NCBI GenBank assembly: GCA_024280535.1
Contig: JAJRPY010000150.1
Coordinates: 1-20,380, forward strand
Reading direction: 5' to 3'
DNA from: Gammaproteobacteria bacterium
GTDB taxonomy: Bacteria > Pseudomonadota > Gammaproteobacteria > PS1 > Pseudothioglobaceae
DNA length: 20,380 nucleotides
Part shown: one piece after another, positions 7,608 to 14,601 of the stretch
Layout of the letters: each line of letters starts with the position of its first letter
Numbering within the stretch: the stretch's first letter is position 1
Made by a program: the position numbers and the translations under genes
Notes under the pieces: generated by a model
Told to the model about the DNA's origin: nothing
Seen by the model: only the letters and a program-made list of their open reading frames with translations
Databases searched by the model: none

Positions 7608-8696
7608 TTATAGATTATCTGGCATTAATCTGAGTTGCGCCCTAATTTTAGCCTCAAGCACATCTACTAACTCTTCATTTGATACCTTTTGATCTGTTTT
7701 TCCATCCACATACATCAAATTTGGCTCGCCACCTGTCAGCCCAACAGAGACTGCTTTTGCCTCACCCGGGCCATTCACCACACAGCCAATAACCGCAGCA
7801 TCAATGGGCTGGGTTATATCTTCTAAGCGCGCCTCCAATTCATTCACCACTTTAATCACATCAAATTTTTGACGAGAACACGAAGGACAGGCAATTAGAT
7901 TAACCCCTTTTTGACGCAAACTTAACGACTTGAGAATATCAAAACCTACTCGAACCTCATCCACAGGGTCGGATGCTAAAGAAACACGAATGGTATCACC
8001 AATACCTGCCGATAACAACATGCCCAAACCAATAGCTGATTTAACCGTGCCAGATCGTAAAGAGCCCGCTTCGGTAATACCCAAGTGTAATGGATTATCA
8101 ATCTGATCGGCCAGCTGCTGATAAGCAAACACTGTCATAAAAATTTCAGAGGCCTTGAGTGAAATTTTAAAATTATCAAAATTCAGACGGTCCAAAATAT
8201 CAATATGCCTAAAGGCAGATTCGACCATTGCCTCAGGGGTTGGCTCGGTGTATTTTTTTTGCAAATCTTTTTCCAAAGAGCCAGCATTGACCCCAATCCT
8301 AATCGGAATACCGCACTCTTTAGCACAGGCCACCACCTCACGAATGCGGTCTTCACGACCAATATTACCTGGATTAATGCGCAAACAATCCGCACCATAT
8401 TCTGCCACTTTGAGTGCAATTTTATAATCAAAATGAATATCGGTAATCAGCGGAATATTCGCCTGTTTTTTAATCTGTTTAAATGCTTCTGCAGCCTCCA
8501 TAGTTGGCACAGAAACACGCACCAAATCAGCACCAGCATGCTCAATGGCCTTAATCTGGCTTAAAGTCGCTTTCACATCGGTAGTCGGGGTGTTTGTCAT
8601 GCTTTGAACGCTAATCGGCGCATCGCCGCCAATAGCAACATTACCCACAAATATTTGGCGTGATTTTCTTCTTGTAATAGTATGTATTGCTTTCAT
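7608..8696 (-). CDS. ispG: 4-hydroxy-3-methylbut-2-enyl-diphosphate synthase
   Basis: IspG (GcpE) reductively converts methylerythritol cyclodiphosphate to HMBPP, the penultimate step of the MEP pathway, using a [4Fe-4S] cluster. The 362-residue protein has the bacterial two-domain form. The N-terminal TIM-barrel contains [12 protein letters not shown] (29-40) and LRINPGNIG; the C-terminal cluster domain has CPSC (C270, C273) and the third ligand C305 with Glu312 in CVVNGPGEA. Length matches the family. The start overlaps the stop of the upstream small membrane protein gene by 4 bp (8693-8696), so it is read with rlmN and that gene as one unit. Confidence 0.97.
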   Translation of the reverse strand: MKAIHTITRRKSRQIFVGNVAIGGDAPISVQSMTNTPTTDVKATLSQIKAIEHAGADLVRVSVPTMEAAEAFKQIKKQANIPLITDIHFDYKIALKVAEYGADCLRINPGNIGREDRIREVVACAKECGIPIRIGVNAGSLEKDLQKKYTEPTPEAMVESAFRHIDILDRLNFDNFKISLKASEIFMTVFAYQQLADQIDNPLHLGITEAGSLRSGTVKSAIGLGMLLSAGIGDTIRVSLASDPVDEVRVGFDILKSLSLRQKGVNLIACPSCSRQKFDVIKVVNELEARLEDITQPIDAAVIGCVVNGPGEAKAVSVGLTGGEPNLMYVDGKTDQKVSNEELVDVLEAKIRAQLRLMPDNL

Positions 8697-8995
8697 CGTT
8701 GTTCAAATTTTTGAATAATTTCATCCAGACCTAGAGTGCTTTTTACTCGTTGGTCAGTAATGGGTTGATAAGTATCAGATTTAATGATAACACTACTCGG
8801 TGCTTCAATGTCTTTTTTAGCCTTGTTAATCACAATAATAGTCTTTTTAGGCGTTGTCGTTGACGTTTTTAAGAAAAAATGACTTGCAAAATACCCAGCC
8901 CCTGCCAATGCCAACGCTATCAAGGCAAATATCCACCATTTGCCACTTGAGCCTTTTTTAGGCTTGCTTGGGTAATAATCAACGCCGCCTAGCAT
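8693..8995 (-). CDS. Small single-pass membrane protein, unknown function
   Basis: A 100-residue protein of unrecognised family. The first 22 residues are short and basic ([10 protein letters not shown]), then one strong membrane segment follows (about 21-42, [22 protein letters not shown]), then a Thr/Lys-rich periplasmic tail of about 58 residues. Topology would be N-in, C-out. It overlaps the rlmN end by 17 bp and the ispG start by 4 bp, good evidence that it is a real, translated gene. In E. coli the slot between rlmN and ispG holds pilF and rodZ; this protein has neither TPRs nor the RodZ HTH domain, but like RodZ it is a one-pass protein with a periplasmic tail. Descent from rodZ is possible but unproven. 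Confidence 0.75.
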   Translation of the reverse strand: MLGGVDYYPSKPKKGSSGKWWIFALIALALAGAGYFASHFFLKTSTTTPKKTIIVINKAKKDIEAPSSVIIKSDTYQPITDQRVKSTLGLDEIIQKFEQR

Positions 8996-10052
8996 CTGCG
9001 CGCCTAGTTTTGTCTTTAATTGTGCCTGCTAATTGCCCACATGCGGCAGCAACTTCCTCTCCTCGAGTGCGTCTGGTCATGGTGCGGATTCCTTGTGAAA
9101 ATAACACATTTTGAAACTGTTCAATGGTTTTGGCACTAGATACTTGGTAGTCAGATTGTGAAAATGAATTAAACGGAATTAAATTCACTTTAGCAGACAC
9201 GCCCTTAAGCAATTTTGCCAATTGTTGCGCATGCTCATTAGTATCATTAACCCCTTTTAACATCACGTATTCAAACAAAATATGACGCTCTTGTTGCCCT
9301 GCATTAAGATACACATCGCAAGCTTTCATCAGCGCTTTAATCGGATATTTTTTATTAATCGGCACCAGTATATCACGCAATTCATCCGTTGGCGCGTGTA
9401 GCGAAATGGCCAAACTAACCGGCACTCGTTCGCTCATACGCAATAATGCCGGCACCACCCCTGAACTTGAAATGGTCACCTTGCGACGCGACAAGCCAAA
9501 TGCCAAATCATCTAATAACAAATCACAAGCACTATAAACCGCCTCTTCATTGAGCATAGGTTCGCCCATGCCCATAAATACCACATTAGAAATACGCTTT
9601 CCGGTAGTTTTTAAGTGCAAATTTGCAATTAATACTTGGGTTATGATTTCAGCTGTTGATAAGTTACGATTAAAGCCCTGATAACCCGTTGAGCAAAATG
9701 TACAGGCTAACGCACAGCCCACTTGTGATGAAATACAAAGCGTTCCGCGATCTTTTTCAGGAATGTAAACCATTTCAATATGGTTATCATTGCCCATTGC
9801 AATCACCCATTTAACCACACCATCCAGTGCATGATTTTTACTCACAACTGCTGGAAAATCAAGACAAGCCACTGTGGACAAAGTGTCTCTGAGTTTTTTA
9901 CTAAGATTTAGCATTTGCTCAAAATCAAACACCTGGTCTTTGTAAATCCATTTCATTAATTGCTGGGTGCGAAAAGGCTTTTCACCCAATTTGGCAAAAA
10001 ATTCGTTTAAGTCGTTTTGATTTAAATTGAATAAATTTAGTTTTTGTGTCAT
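8979..10052 (-). CDS. rlmN: Dual-specificity RNA methyltransferase RlmN
   Basis: Radical-SAM enzyme that methylates C2 of A2503 in 23S rRNA and A37 of some tRNAs. The 357-residue protein has the N-terminal domain (about 1-95), the radical-SAM motif CALACTFC (C113, C117, C120), the family Cys106 in TLCISSQVGC, and the methyl-carrying Cys near the C-terminus, C338 in AAACGQLAG. All residues needed for the ping-pong mechanism are there. The ATG at 10052 matches the family start but has no SD; the leader instead contains three copies of a TATTTTTTAC decamer. Downstream genes overlap it, forming an rlmN-membrane protein-ispG operon. Confidence 0.97.
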   Translation of the reverse strand: MTQKLNLFNLNQNDLNEFFAKLGEKPFRTQQLMKWIYKDQVFDFEQMLNLSKKLRDTLSTVACLDFPAVVSKNHALDGVVKWVIAMGNDNHIEMVYIPEKDRGTLCISSQVGCALACTFCSTGYQGFNRNLSTAEIITQVLIANLHLKTTGKRISNVVFMGMGEPMLNEEAVYSACDLLLDDLAFGLSRRKVTISSSGVVPALLRMSERVPVSLAISLHAPTDELRDILVPINKKYPIKALMKACDVYLNAGQQERHILFEYVMLKGVNDTNEHAQQLAKLLKGVSAKVNLIPFNSFSQSDYQVSSAKTIEQFQNVLFSQGIRTMTRRTRGEEVAAACGQLAGTIKDKTRRADARRR

Positions 10053-10098
10053 AGTAAAAAATAGCTAACGGATGGCACTAAACACTCTAGCAACAGCG

Positions 10099-10148
10099 TA
10101 TTTTTTACCCAGCCACACTGTATATGGCAAATTTTTTGGTAAAAAATA
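10099..10148. repeat. Perfect 11-bp inverted repeat in the rlmN leader
   Basis: TATTTTTTACC (10099-10109) and GGTAAAAAATA (10138-10148) are perfect inverted copies 28 bases apart; ACAGC (10093-10097) and GCTGT (10157-10161) extend the symmetry. A third copy of the decamer, GTAAAAAATA, is at 10054-10063, next to the rlmN start. It could be a regulatory site, an RNA hairpin or a decayed small repeat. Confidence 0.7.
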
Positions 10149-10282
10149 GGAGGTTTGCTGTGTTTCATAAGTTTTACTCGGGTTTTTAGTAGGGTTCTGA
10201 TACTCATTAATCATTAGTTATTTTACAAGACAGCTGGTGCAACGCATCAAATTATTTTTATCAATTACCCTACTCCTGGCAT

Positions 10283-10306
10283 AAAAAAAGCACCCGAAGG
10301 TGCCTT
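10283..10306 (-). terminator. Intrinsic terminator of the HU gene
   Basis: On the minus strand a 5-6 bp stem, GGCACC/GGTGC with a stable TTCG loop (10290-10304), is followed by seven Ts (10289 down to 10283). It lies 30 bases after the HU stop codon and is the textbook form. Confidence 0.92.
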
Positions 10307-10336
10307 TATCCTCAAATTAACAAGTAATGTTATCAA

Positions 10337-10612
10337 TTACGCGTTAACAGCATCCTTAAGTGACTTGCCTGCTTTAAATGCAGCAACTTTAGAAGCTTTG
10401 ATTTGGATTGTAGCACCCGTTTGCGGGTTGCGACCTGTGCGGGCTGCACGTTCTCTGACCACAAATGAACCAAAACCAGTAAGTTGTACGCCGTCACCAC
10501 TAGCCATAGCATTAGTAATTGCGCCAGTCATGGCATTAAGTGCACGACCTGCGTCTGCTTTTGATAAATTTGATTCTGATGCAATGGCATCAATTAATTC
10601 TGACTTATTCAT
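10337..10612 (-). CDS. hupB: HU-type DNA-binding protein, beta-like
   Basis: A 91-residue histone-like nucleoid protein that bends and compacts DNA as a dimer. It starts [27 protein letters not shown] region helices and carries the DNA-binding arm with the [21 protein letters not shown] signature (about 46-66), including the RNP tip that intercalates at DNA kinks. Length is exactly that of HU-beta. It has a good SD (AAGGGGAAAG, 10615-10624), a sigma-70 promoter and its own terminator, so it is a monocistronic, highly expressed gene. HU rather than IHF is supported by the sequence of the arm; the alpha/beta label is a best guess. Confidence 0.95.
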   Translation of the reverse strand: MNKSELIDAIASESNLSKADAGRALNAMTGAITNAMASGDGVQLTGFGSFVVRERAARTGRNPQTGATIQIKASKVAAFKAGKSLKDAVNA

Positions 10613-10691
10613 TCTTTCCCCTTTAATGTTAAATGTTTTTATAAAAAATAAAAAATCAAAAAATAAAAAAAATATTAATTAATTTTCTTCA

Positions 10692-10720
10692 ATTATAGCG
10701 AAAAAACACTATCAAATCAA
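10692..10720 (-). promoter_or_regulatory. HU gene promoter
   Basis: TTGATT (minus strand, 10715-10720) and a perfect TATAAT (10692-10697) with a 17-base spacer. The start near 10685 leaves a leader of about 70 bases that is strikingly T-rich between 10640 and 10680. Confidence 0.75.
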
Positions 10721-10757
10721 ACAATTTTAAAATTATGCTAGAATTGGCTTATTCTTT

Positions 10758-10922
10758 GAGAGGCCTTTGTATAAATAGGGATGATTAGCAAAATTCAATT
10801 TTTGTTCAATGGGTGATTTTCTTAAACCCAACCCTAGTAGGACTAAGGTAGGGTTTAAAAAATTGCCAAGTGAACGAAAAGTGGATTTTTGATGATTGTT
10901 TATATTTATGCAAAGGTCTCTC
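10758..10922. mobile_element. MITE-like element with 20-bp terminal inverted repeats
   Basis: The left end (10758-10777) and the reverse complement of the right end (10903-10922, GAGAGACCTTTGCATAAATA) match at 18 of 20 positions, bounding 165 bp of non-coding DNA. An internal inverted repeat, TTAAACCC (10822-10829) with GGGTTTAA (10851-10858), would fold as a hairpin. The GAGACCTTTGCA type of end resembles the terminal repeats of IS5-like elements, from memory. No clear target-site duplication is visible. A related arm lies at 5217-5256. It carries no transposase, so it would depend on one elsewhere. The right end abuts the smpB stop codon directly. Confidence 0.75.
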
Positions 10923-11408
10923 TTAACGATTTAGATTTTTTAACACCCTTTGCTTGTCTCGTTGCCAGTCTCTGGATTTAATATCCTGACGCTTGTCATG
11001 GGATTTTTTTCCCTTAGCCACGCCAATTTCAAGCTTAACTCGCCCACGCTTCCAATACATTTTTAACGGCACGACTGTCGCACCTTTTTGATCAATCTTT
11101 TCTTTTAGGCGATTAATTTCCAATCGATTAAGTAGTAATTTTCGAGTCCTAGTTGGATCTGGATTAACGTGCGTAGAGGCACTTTGTAAGGCGGAAATAT
11201 GCGCGCCGAACAAAAACAGTTCCGTATTTTTTAAAATCACATAACTTTCTTTAATCTGGACTTTATTATCACGCAGACTTTTTACCTCCCAACCTTCTAA
11301 AGAAAGCCCAGCTTCAAGTGTTTGTTCGATAAAATAGTCATGTCGTGCTTTTTTGTTGAGCACGATTATATTCGAACTTGTTTTAGATTTTTTGGATTTT
11401 TTTGTCAT
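10923..11408 (-). CDS. smpB: SsrA-binding protein SmpB
   Basis: SmpB binds tmRNA and delivers it to stalled ribosomes for trans-translation. The 161-residue protein begins MTKKSKKSK like E. coli SmpB and keeps the core: [43 protein letters not shown], and the C-terminal KGKKSHDKR...RDWQRDK tail that enters the decoding centre and mRNA channel. Its ATG (minus strand 11406-11408) overlaps the ratA ATG (11407-11409) on the other strand. An imperfect SD (GAGAG, about 11416-11420) is present. The stop codon touches the end of the MITE-like element. Confidence 0.97.
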   Translation of the reverse strand: MTKKSKKSKTSSNIIVLNKKARHDYFIEQTLEAGLSLEGWEVKSLRDNKVQIKESYVILKNTELFLFGAHISALQSASTHVNPDPTRTRKLLLNRLEINRLKEKIDQKGATVVPLKMYWKRGRVKLEIGVAKGKKSHDKRQDIKSRDWQRDKQRVLKNLNR

Positions 11409-11835
11409 GCATCAACTCTCTAAAAGTGCGCTTGTGCCTTATTCAGCAGCGCAAATGTATCAATTGGTCAACCAAATTGATAATTATCCAGTCTTTCTCA
11501 ACTGGTGTTCAAACGCCTCTATTTTAAAGCAAACTGACCGTCAAATCATAGCCACCGTTGAGATTAATAAATCTGGCTTTAATCAAAGTTTTACCACCAT
11601 CAATACGCTCACCCAAAATCAGCGCATTGATATGCGGCTTAAAAAAGGTATGTTTAAGCAACTCAACGGCACTTGGACATTCACCGAACTAAATCAACAG
11701 GCTTGTAAAATTGAGCTAAATTTAAGTTTTAGTTTTTCTTCTAAATTGCTTGATTTGGCCATTGCGCCTATTTTTACCACGATTGCCAATTCTCAATTAG
11801 AGGCATTTATTGCCAGAGCAAAGGTGGTTTATTAA
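11407..11835 (+). CDS. ratA: RatA-type START/COQ10-domain protein
   Basis: A 142-residue protein of the RatA/COQ10 polyketide-cyclase/START family. In E. coli RatA is described as a toxin that blocks 70S ribosome formation; mitochondrial relatives (COQ10) bind ubiquinone, and that lipid-carrier role is the older and perhaps general one. The ATG at 11407 gives [20 protein letters not shown], closely matching E. coli. An upstream ATG at 11353 would add 18 residues antisense to smpB and is not favoured. No SD is present. Divergence from smpB is the usual gammaproteobacterial order, but here without any spacer. The stop overlaps the next start (TAATG, 11833-11837). Confidence 0.9.
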   Translation: MHQLSKSALVPYSAAQMYQLVNQIDNYPVFLNWCSNASILKQTDRQIIATVEINKSGFNQSFTTINTLTQNQRIDMRLKKGMFKQLNGTWTFTELNQQACKIELNLSFSFSSKLLDLAIAPIFTTIANSQLEAFIARAKVVY

Positions 11836-12359
11836 TGCTATATGGCTTCAATAAACCCTTTGGTGTGTTGTGCCAATTTAGTGGCGAAGGTGATACGCTG
11901 GCCAATTATATTAATATTCACAATATTTACCCTGCTGGTCGTCTTGATAAAGACTCTGAAGGATTGCTGTTATTAACCGATGATGGCAAACTCCAGCACC
12001 AAATATCACACCCAACCTTTAACAAAGAAAAAACCTATATCGTGCAAGTTGACGGGCAAATATCTGCTAATGCCATTGCCAACCTTGCCCGAGGCGTTAG
12101 TCTTAAAGATGGGCTAACTCGACCTGCTAAGGCACGTATTATCAATCAACCTGATTGGTTGTGGCCTAGAATACCCGCAGTACGCTTTCGACAAAACATC
12201 CCGACTTCGTGGATTGAACTAACCATTACGCAAGGTAAAAATCGCCAAGTAAGGCGTATGACCGCGCAAGTCGGCTTCCCAACACTCCGACTCATTCGCA
12301 CTCAAATTGGCGACTGGTCATTAAATAACCTCACCCCAGGGCATTATGAATCCTTTTAA
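11835..12359 (+). CDS. rluE: 23S rRNA pseudouridine synthase RluE
   Basis: Converts U2457 of 23S rRNA to pseudouridine in E. coli. The 174-residue protein is a RsuA-family catalytic domain without an S4 domain, as in RluE. The catalytic motif is GRLDKDSEGLLLLT (36-49) with Asp38; further family blocks are WLWPRIPAVRFRQNIPTSW and GKNRQVRRMTAQVGFPTLRL, which align closely with E. coli RluE. It starts within the ratA stop codon and its end overlaps the DUF455 start by 14 bp, a compact three-gene unit. Confidence 0.94.
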   Translation: MLYGFNKPFGVLCQFSGEGDTLANYINIHNIYPAGRLDKDSEGLLLLTDDGKLQHQISHPTFNKEKTYIVQVDGQISANAIANLARGVSLKDGLTRPAKARIINQPDWLWPRIPAVRFRQNIPTSWIELTITQGKNRQVRRMTAQVGFPTLRLIRTQIGDWSLNNLTPGHYESF

Positions 12360-13140
12360 ATTAAGCCATCAAGCCTTAATGTGTGCCAATGTTGCTGACA
12401 AAATCATACTGGTTGAGCAACTACATAACTTGAAAAATCAACAAGCGCTGGATTATCAATCCCCCTATCCAATAGAATCAGTTGAGCGCCCAGGCATCCC
12501 CGACAAACCAATATTGGCTCGATTTGACAGTATGCCAACGCGCAAAAAATCGGATATTGGCTTTATTCAAACCATTCATGCCATTTGCCATATTGAGTTT
12601 AATGCCATTAATCTGGCACTAGATGCGGCTTATCGCTTTCGAGCCATGCCAAATCAGTTTTATCAAGATTGGATTCAGGTGGCCTTTGAAGAATCCCAAC
12701 ACTTTCAATTGCTCAATAACTATTTAATAACGCTTAACTATCAATATGGAGATTTTGACGCGCATAATGGGCTATGGACAATGACTTTTGAAACCGATTA
12801 TGACGTACTTGCAAGAATGGCGCTTGTGCCTAGAGTGCTTGAAGCCAGAGGATTGGACGCCACGCCAAAAATACAAAAACGCTTTGAAACATCTAAATTT
12901 AAACCCATGGTTGAATTACTAGATATTATTTTCAAGGATGAAATTAATCATGTCAAAATTGGCAATTATTGGTTTCATTCGCTCTGCAAACAACGCGCAC
13001 TTGAGCCCATGTCAACTTTTAATCAGTTGGTTATTAAACATATTGGCATTGAATTACGCGGCCCTTTTAACCTTGAAGCGCGAAAATTGGCTGATTTTTC
13101 AGATGAAGAGTTAGACTATTTACAAGCGCAAGCGCGTTAA
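12346..13140 (+). CDS. DUF455 ferritin-like protein, putative di-iron
   Basis: A 264-residue protein of the DUF455 family, a ferritin-like four-helix bundle related to MiaE and other di-iron proteins. Likely metal ligands are Glu84 (HIEFNAINLA), Glu116/His119 (FEESQHF), Glu166 (RVLEARG) and Glu199/His202 (DEINHVKIG). The substrate of the family is not known; a hydroxylase or oxidase role is a structural inference. It overlaps rluE by 14 bp and ends 19 bp before the convergent hydrolase-like gene. Length is normal and no domain is missing. Confidence 0.88.
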   Translation: MNPFKLSHQALMCANVADKIILVEQLHNLKNQQALDYQSPYPIESVERPGIPDKPILARFDSMPTRKKSDIGFIQTIHAICHIEFNAINLALDAAYRFRAMPNQFYQDWIQVAFEESQHFQLLNNYLITLNYQYGDFDAHNGLWTMTFETDYDVLARMALVPRVLEARGLDATPKIQKRFETSKFKPMVELLDIIFKDEINHVKIGNYWFHSLCKQRALEPMSTFNQLVIKHIGIELRGPFNLEARKLADFSDEELDYLQAQAR

Positions 13141-13159
13141 AAGGTTGCCACTTTAAGCG

Positions 13160-14065
13160 CTACTTAAGATTGCTCAGCCAATCGTCAATCACCTTGATTA
13201 ACGCATCAGTTGTCCCTTCTGCTCGATAATAATGATCTGATTTTGGAATAATTTGTTGTGAATTTTGCTTATTCTGCGCCTTGTCCATCAACGCCTTACG
13301 CAGTCTAGCCATACGCTTCACCCCAGAAAAATCCCGCTCACCATAAACATCCAGCACCGGTTTAGACATGGCATCTAATGGAAAGCGTTTAACCACTTTT
13401 TGCTTATAATCCGTAGCACCACTGCCGATACCAACATAGGCATTAATTTTATCATCACCATATTTATCAAAATAACTCATGGTCATATGCACCCCGCACC
13501 CATGTGCTATCAAGATAATATTATCAATACCGCGCGCCTTATAAAAATCAATTGCCGCTTCAATGCGCTCGTGTGAATACGGAAAAATTGGCACATAATC
13601 ATAATACTTTGCCGTTTTTCTAAGCACCGGCATTTGTACCGACAACGTATGCCAGCCCTTGTCTGTCAAGCCAATGCGTAATGGCTTAATAACCGTATCC
13701 CAATTGGCATGATAGCCCCGAGAATGTAGCACAATCACGCCACCTTTAGGTATTTCAGCCTCAGATTGCATAAAAATACTAAACACTTTTCGATTATTTG
13801 ACAATGGCAAATACTCAACATCCCCCTCCATCACTGCCTCTTCAATCTCACTAATCAAGCGATTTTCACGCCTCAAATCAGGCTTGATATCGGTAAATTG
13901 ATTGTAAAATTTTTGCAATACTTGTGGCGTAAAGCCACCCATTTTTGGCATGGTTGGCGCTACTGGCATTGTCGGTATTGCCGGAAAACCACTCAAATTT
14001 GGAAAAAGAGCCGAGACACTTAACGACATACTCAACACAATAGCTATAATTATTTTATTCCACAT
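13160..14065 (-). CDS. Exported alpha/beta-hydrolase-fold protein, DUF3530-like
   Basis: A 301-residue protein with an N-terminal signal peptide (about 1-19, basic n-region MWNK, hydrophobic core ending SVSA), so probably periplasmic or membrane-attached. A short PTMP-rich linker (about 28-41) follows, then an alpha/beta-hydrolase fold: oxyanion strand GGVIVLHSRGYHANW (108-122), nucleophile elbow, Asp245 in VYGERDF and His278 in KSDHYYR. The elbow reads AHGCGV (187-192), so the usual Ser of GxSxG is Gly189. This agrees with DUF3530-type proteins and suggests that it is not a standard serine esterase. A good SD (AGGAGAA, 14069-14075) precedes the ATG. It overlaps the Sel1 gene end by 11 bp and is last in the exported-protein operon. 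Confidence 0.82.
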   Translation of the reverse strand: MWNKIIIAIVLSMSLSVSALFPNLSGFPAIPTMPVAPTMPKMGGFTPQVLQKFYNQFTDIKPDLRRENRLISEIEEAVMEGDVEYLPLSNNRKVFSIFMQSEAEIPKGGVIVLHSRGYHANWDTVIKPLRIGLTDKGWHTLSVQMPVLRKTAKYYDYVPIFPYSHERIEAAIDFYKARGIDNIILIAHGCGVHMTMSYFDKYGDDKINAYVGIGSGATDYKQKVVKRFPLDAMSKPVLDVYGERDFSGVKRMARLRKALMDKAQNKQNSQQIIPKSDHYYRAEGTTDALIKVIDDWLSNLK

Positions 14066-14600
14066 AATTCTCCTTTAATTTTTCCAAAGCATCTTTGGCC
14101 GCGGGATGATTATTTTGCGCAGCACGATTAAACCAATAGTAAGCTTGCTGAATACCACCCTCCTCAAGCATCGAAGAGGCTAAATTAAATTGGGCATATT
14201 CATCTTCTTGCAGGGCAGCAGTGAGCCACCAGCGTTGTGCCAAATTAATATTTTTACCAACTCCCTTGCCCTTGTAATACAACATAGCCAGCTCACTTTG
14301 AGCATACGAAAGCCCTTGATGAGCCGATTTATCAAACCATTCAAAGGCTTTTTTATCATTTTTTTCCACGCCAAGTCCATGTAAATAACTCAGCCCAATA
14401 TTGTTTTGCGCAGCACTATGTCCGCCGTCAGCGGCACGCATCATCCATTTAAAGGCATCGTCATTACGACCCATTTGTGAATAATCGTAGCCAATTTGAT
14501 ACCAGCGATCAAATCTTGTGTCAGCTTGCGCGAAAGAAATGGCAATAACATAAAAAAGGGATGCTATTAGCATCCCCTTTATAAAACGATTGCTAGTCAA
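14055..14600 (-). CDS. Exported Sel1-repeat protein
   Basis: A 181-residue protein with about four Sel1-like (TPR-related) repeats: WMMRAADGGHSAAQNNIGL, then YLHGLGVEKNDKKAFEWF, SELAMLYYKGKGVGKNINLA and a last AYYWFNRAAQNNHPAA unit. Such repeats mediate protein contacts. The frame opens with TTG at 14600, which gives a proper signal peptide (MTSNRFIKG basic region, hydrophobic core, cleavage after AQA near residue 26). An ATG at codon 9 would lose the basic n-region and has its purine-rich stretch directly against it. The start lies 1 bp from the rhodanese stop. An intrinsic-terminator-like hairpin (14552-14580) is formed by its signal-peptide codons. Function unknown; probably exported with the rhodanese. 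Confidence 0.8.
   Translation of the reverse strand: MTSNRFIKGMLIASLFYVIAISFAQADTRFDRWYQIGYDYSQMGRNDDAFKWMMRAADGGHSAAQNNIGLSYLHGLGVEKNDKKAFEWFDKSAHQGLSYAQSELAMLYYKGKGVGKNINLAQRWWLTAALQEDEYAQFNLASSMLEEGGIQQAYYWFNRAAQNNHPAAKDALEKLKENYVE
14552..14580 (-). terminator. Intrinsic terminator/attenuator inside the Sel1 gene start
   Basis: On the minus strand a perfect 7-bp stem GGGATGC / GCATCCC (14576-14570 and 14564-14558) with a 5-base loop is followed by six Ts (14557-14552). It lies 22 bases after the rhodanese stop, so it would end most rhodanese transcripts, yet it is within the codons for the Sel1 signal peptide (KGMLIASLF). Confidence 0.8.
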
Positions 14601-14601
14601 C

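Larger units (their letters stand above)
10053..10336. other. Intergenic region, rlmN leader and HU terminator
   Basis: About 284 bp without a gene. Near rlmN lies an inverted-repeat structure (10099-10148); next to the HU gene lies an intrinsic terminator (10283-10306). The centre, 10150-10280, shows no convincing open frame or promoter that I could assign. Confidence 0.6.
10613..10922. other. Intergenic region between the HU gene and smpB
   Basis: About 310 bp without a gene. It consists of the HU leader and promoter (10613-10720) and the 165-bp terminal-inverted-repeat element (10758-10922). No open frame of interest is inside. Confidence 0.8.

Noticed and set aside
8205..8564. Plus-strand open frames opposite ispG (8155-8564)
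   Set aside because: They are antisense to a fully conserved ispG, overlap each other and show no motif.
10365..10682. Plus-strand open frame of 105 codons opposite the HU gene
   Set aside because: Its frame mirrors HU codons and runs out into the AT-rich leader; no SD or motif.
11353..11406. Upstream ATG for ratA, adding 18 hydrophobic residues
   Set aside because: The extra residues are antisense to smpB and absent from RatA proteins; the ATG at 11407 matches the family.
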